Positions 44,480 to 45,860 of a DNA stretch of 45,860 nucleotides are shown here, piece by piece. The stretch is from Clostridiales bacterium UBA7001 (GTDB lineage Bacteria; Bacillota; Clostridia; TANB77; CAG-508): NCBI GenBank assembly GCA_002449785.1, contig DJXP01000015.1, positions 1 to 45,860 of the forward strand. Direction: 5' to 3'. The notes below the pieces were generated by a model. It was not told the DNA's origin, ran no database searches, and was given only the letters and a program-made list of their open reading frames with translations. The translations under genes and the position numbers were made by a program. How positions within the stretch are numbered: the stretch's first letter is position 1; the number at the start of each line of letters is the position of its first letter.

Positions 44480-44503
44480 AACAATAAATTTTTAATTTTA
44501 CAA
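44475..44503 (-). promoter_or_regulatory. Promoter of rnhA
   Basis: TTGTAA (44498-44503), 17 bp and TATAAT (44475-44480) on the minus strand, about 45 bp before the rnhA ATG. Its -10 box overlaps the -10 region of the opposing tmcAL promoter, so the two may compete. Confidence 0.7.
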
Positions 44504-44519
44504 TATGGTGGTGATTTAT

Positions 44520-45747
44520 TTGGATGGAATTTTAGGAATAGTATCAGAATATAATCCTTTTCATAATGGTCATTTACATCATTTGCAATTATCTAAAAAA
44601 GCAACAAAAACTGATTTTACAGTAGCAATAATGAGTGGAAATTTCGTAGAACGTGGAGATACCTCAATTGTTAATAAATGGATAAAAACAGAAATGGCCT
44701 TAAAATCTGGAATTGATTTAGTAATTGAACTTCCAACAGTATATGCTATTTCAAGTGCTGAAAATTTTGCTGATGGTGCTATAAAGATTCTAAATAGCTT
44801 AGGAGTTGTTGATTATGTTTCATTTGGAAGTGAAATTGGTGAAATTACTCCATTAAATGATATTGCATCTATATTATATAGAGAACCAAAAGAGTTTTCT
44901 ACTATATTAAAAAACTATTTATCATCAGGAGTATCATACCCTAAAGCTAGAGAATTAGCGTTATCACAATATTTAGGAACATCAAAAAAATATTCTGATA
45001 TTTTAAATAATCCAAATAATATATTAGCAGTTGAATATATAAAATCACTAAAAAAACATAGAAGCCATATTACTCCCGTAACTGTAAAAAGAGATTATAG
45101 CGATTACAATAGTAAAAAGGTAAAACAAGGTATAGCTAGTGCAACAGCAATTCGTGAGATGATTAAAAATGGTCAAAACGTTCATTATGTTGTACCATAT
45201 GAAACATATGAATTATTAGAAACAGCAATTGATTCAGGTCAAATTATAACTGATTTGTCAGTTTTTGAAAAAGAAATAATATATACTTTAAGAAAATTAA
45301 CTCTTTCAGAAATTGCAAATCTTCCAGATGTATCTGAAGGTTTAGAAAACAAAATTAAACAAGCCGCAAATAATTACAATAATTATTCAGACTTAATTTC
45401 AAATATAAAATCTAAAAGATATACTCAAACTAGAATACAACGTATTTTACTATATGCACTTCTTAATATTACACAAAAAGATATAAACTTTTCTAAAAGA
45501 ACTGTTCCATATATTAGAGTGCTTGGCTTTAATAAACATGGAAAAAGAATAATATCAGCTATTGCAGCTGCAAATCCAAGATTAAACATTATTGTTTCAG
45601 TTAAAAAGTTTATGGAAAACTCAAATAGCTCACGGACTTAGAAACATGATGTCAAAAGACATATTGGCTAGTAATATTTATACACTAGGATATAAAACAA
45701 ATCCTATTGCTAATTTAGATTATACTCATAAAGTAATAGAAATTTAG
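44520..45747 (+). pseudogene. tmcAL: tRNA(Met) cytidine acetate ligase, broken by a one-base frameshift
   Basis: TmcAL (YlbM) makes N4-acetylcytidine at the wobble position of elongator tRNA-Met from acetate and ATP. Visible are GIVSEYNPFHNGHLHHL (HxGH nucleotidyltransferase motif), MSGNFVERGDTSIVNKW, IELPTVYAISSAENFADGAI, SFGSE, and ASATAIREMI. The frame then stops at 45641 after MENSNSSRT. Removing one A from the run 45616-45619 joins it to QIAHGLRNMMSKDILASNIYTLGY and a stop at 45745-45747. The result is 408 residues, close to the Bacillus protein. TTG 44520, six bases after GGTGGTG, fits the conserved N terminus (DGILGIVSEYNP) better than ATG 44505. Confidence 0.88.
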
Positions 45748-45775
45748 GGTAAAAAATAAGTATTACCCTTTTTTT
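45747..45775 (+). terminator. Terminator of tmcAL
   Basis: GGGTAA and TTACCC form a short stem around a 10-base loop directly at the restored tmcAL stop, followed by seven T residues. Its position supports 45747 as the true gene end. The last 85 bases of the window hold nothing recognisable. Confidence 0.8.
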
Positions 45776-45860
45776 GGCAAAAGGCTATGTGTTTTATTTT
45801 CGAAATAATAATGCGTTTTGAAAGTAATTTTTATCTAAAAAATCTTAATTAATTTTATGG

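Overview
The window is very AT-rich DNA from a low-GC Gram-positive bacterium, most likely an uncultured, gut-type member of the Clostridia (Bacillota). The evidence is the gene set (SigH, RNase Y, PNPase, TmcAL/YlbM, a TIGR04086-type membrane protein beside secDF, class C sortases with LPxTG pilins), the AAGGAGG-type ribosome binding sites and the consensus sigma-A promoters. Species cannot be named from sequence alone. Almost every gene lies on the minus strand; only the pseudouridine synthase tail at the left edge, one small membrane protein and tmcAL are on plus.

Layout on the minus strand, read right to left. (1) 39.5-44.4 kb: rnhA, coaE, queA, tgt and a WG-repeat membrane protein, with tmcAL divergent from rnhA. 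(2) 36.3-39.4 kb: a TIGR04086-like protein, very divergent secD and secF homologues, then rpsO with a structured leader. (3) 31.9-35.4 kb: pnp with a long leader hairpin, and a membrane glycosyltransferase. (4) 26.2-31.7 kb: murB, yvcK, a glycogen debranching enzyme and an orphan ATP-grasp enzyme. (5) 21.4-26.0 kb: rny, sigH, tRNA-Thr, an acidic membrane protein and a frameshifted ychF. (6) 17.0-21.3 kb: a small Asn/Thr-rich protein with an LPYAG sorting-like tail, an unrecognised 813-residue coiled-coil protein and deoB.

(7) 1.3-17.0 kb is the most distinctive part: a sortase-assembled surface structure. One promoter (TTGAAA, 17 bp, TATAAT, just below a 12-base A tract) reads into a membrane-anchored formylglycine-generating-enzyme-like (C-type-lectin-fold) protein. 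Then come a 3,559-residue multidomain adhesin (SpaA-like, propeller-like, MucBP-like and CNA-B domains, LPPTG), a major pilin (YPK pilin motif, LPTTG) and two class C sortases. The pilin leader contains a 14-bp hairpin that pairs with its first AUG. A second hairpin separates the pilin from the sortases.

(8) 0-1.2 kb holds tRNA-Leu, whose promoter and 5' end are duplicated, a GNAT acetyltransferase and the end of an RluA-family pseudouridine synthase.

Two conserved genes, ychF and tmcAL, each carry a single-base frameshift near the 3' end, with the rest of the protein intact in another frame. This looks like sequencing or assembly error, or recent mutation. I saw no CRISPR array, transposase, prophage or recognisable riboswitch.
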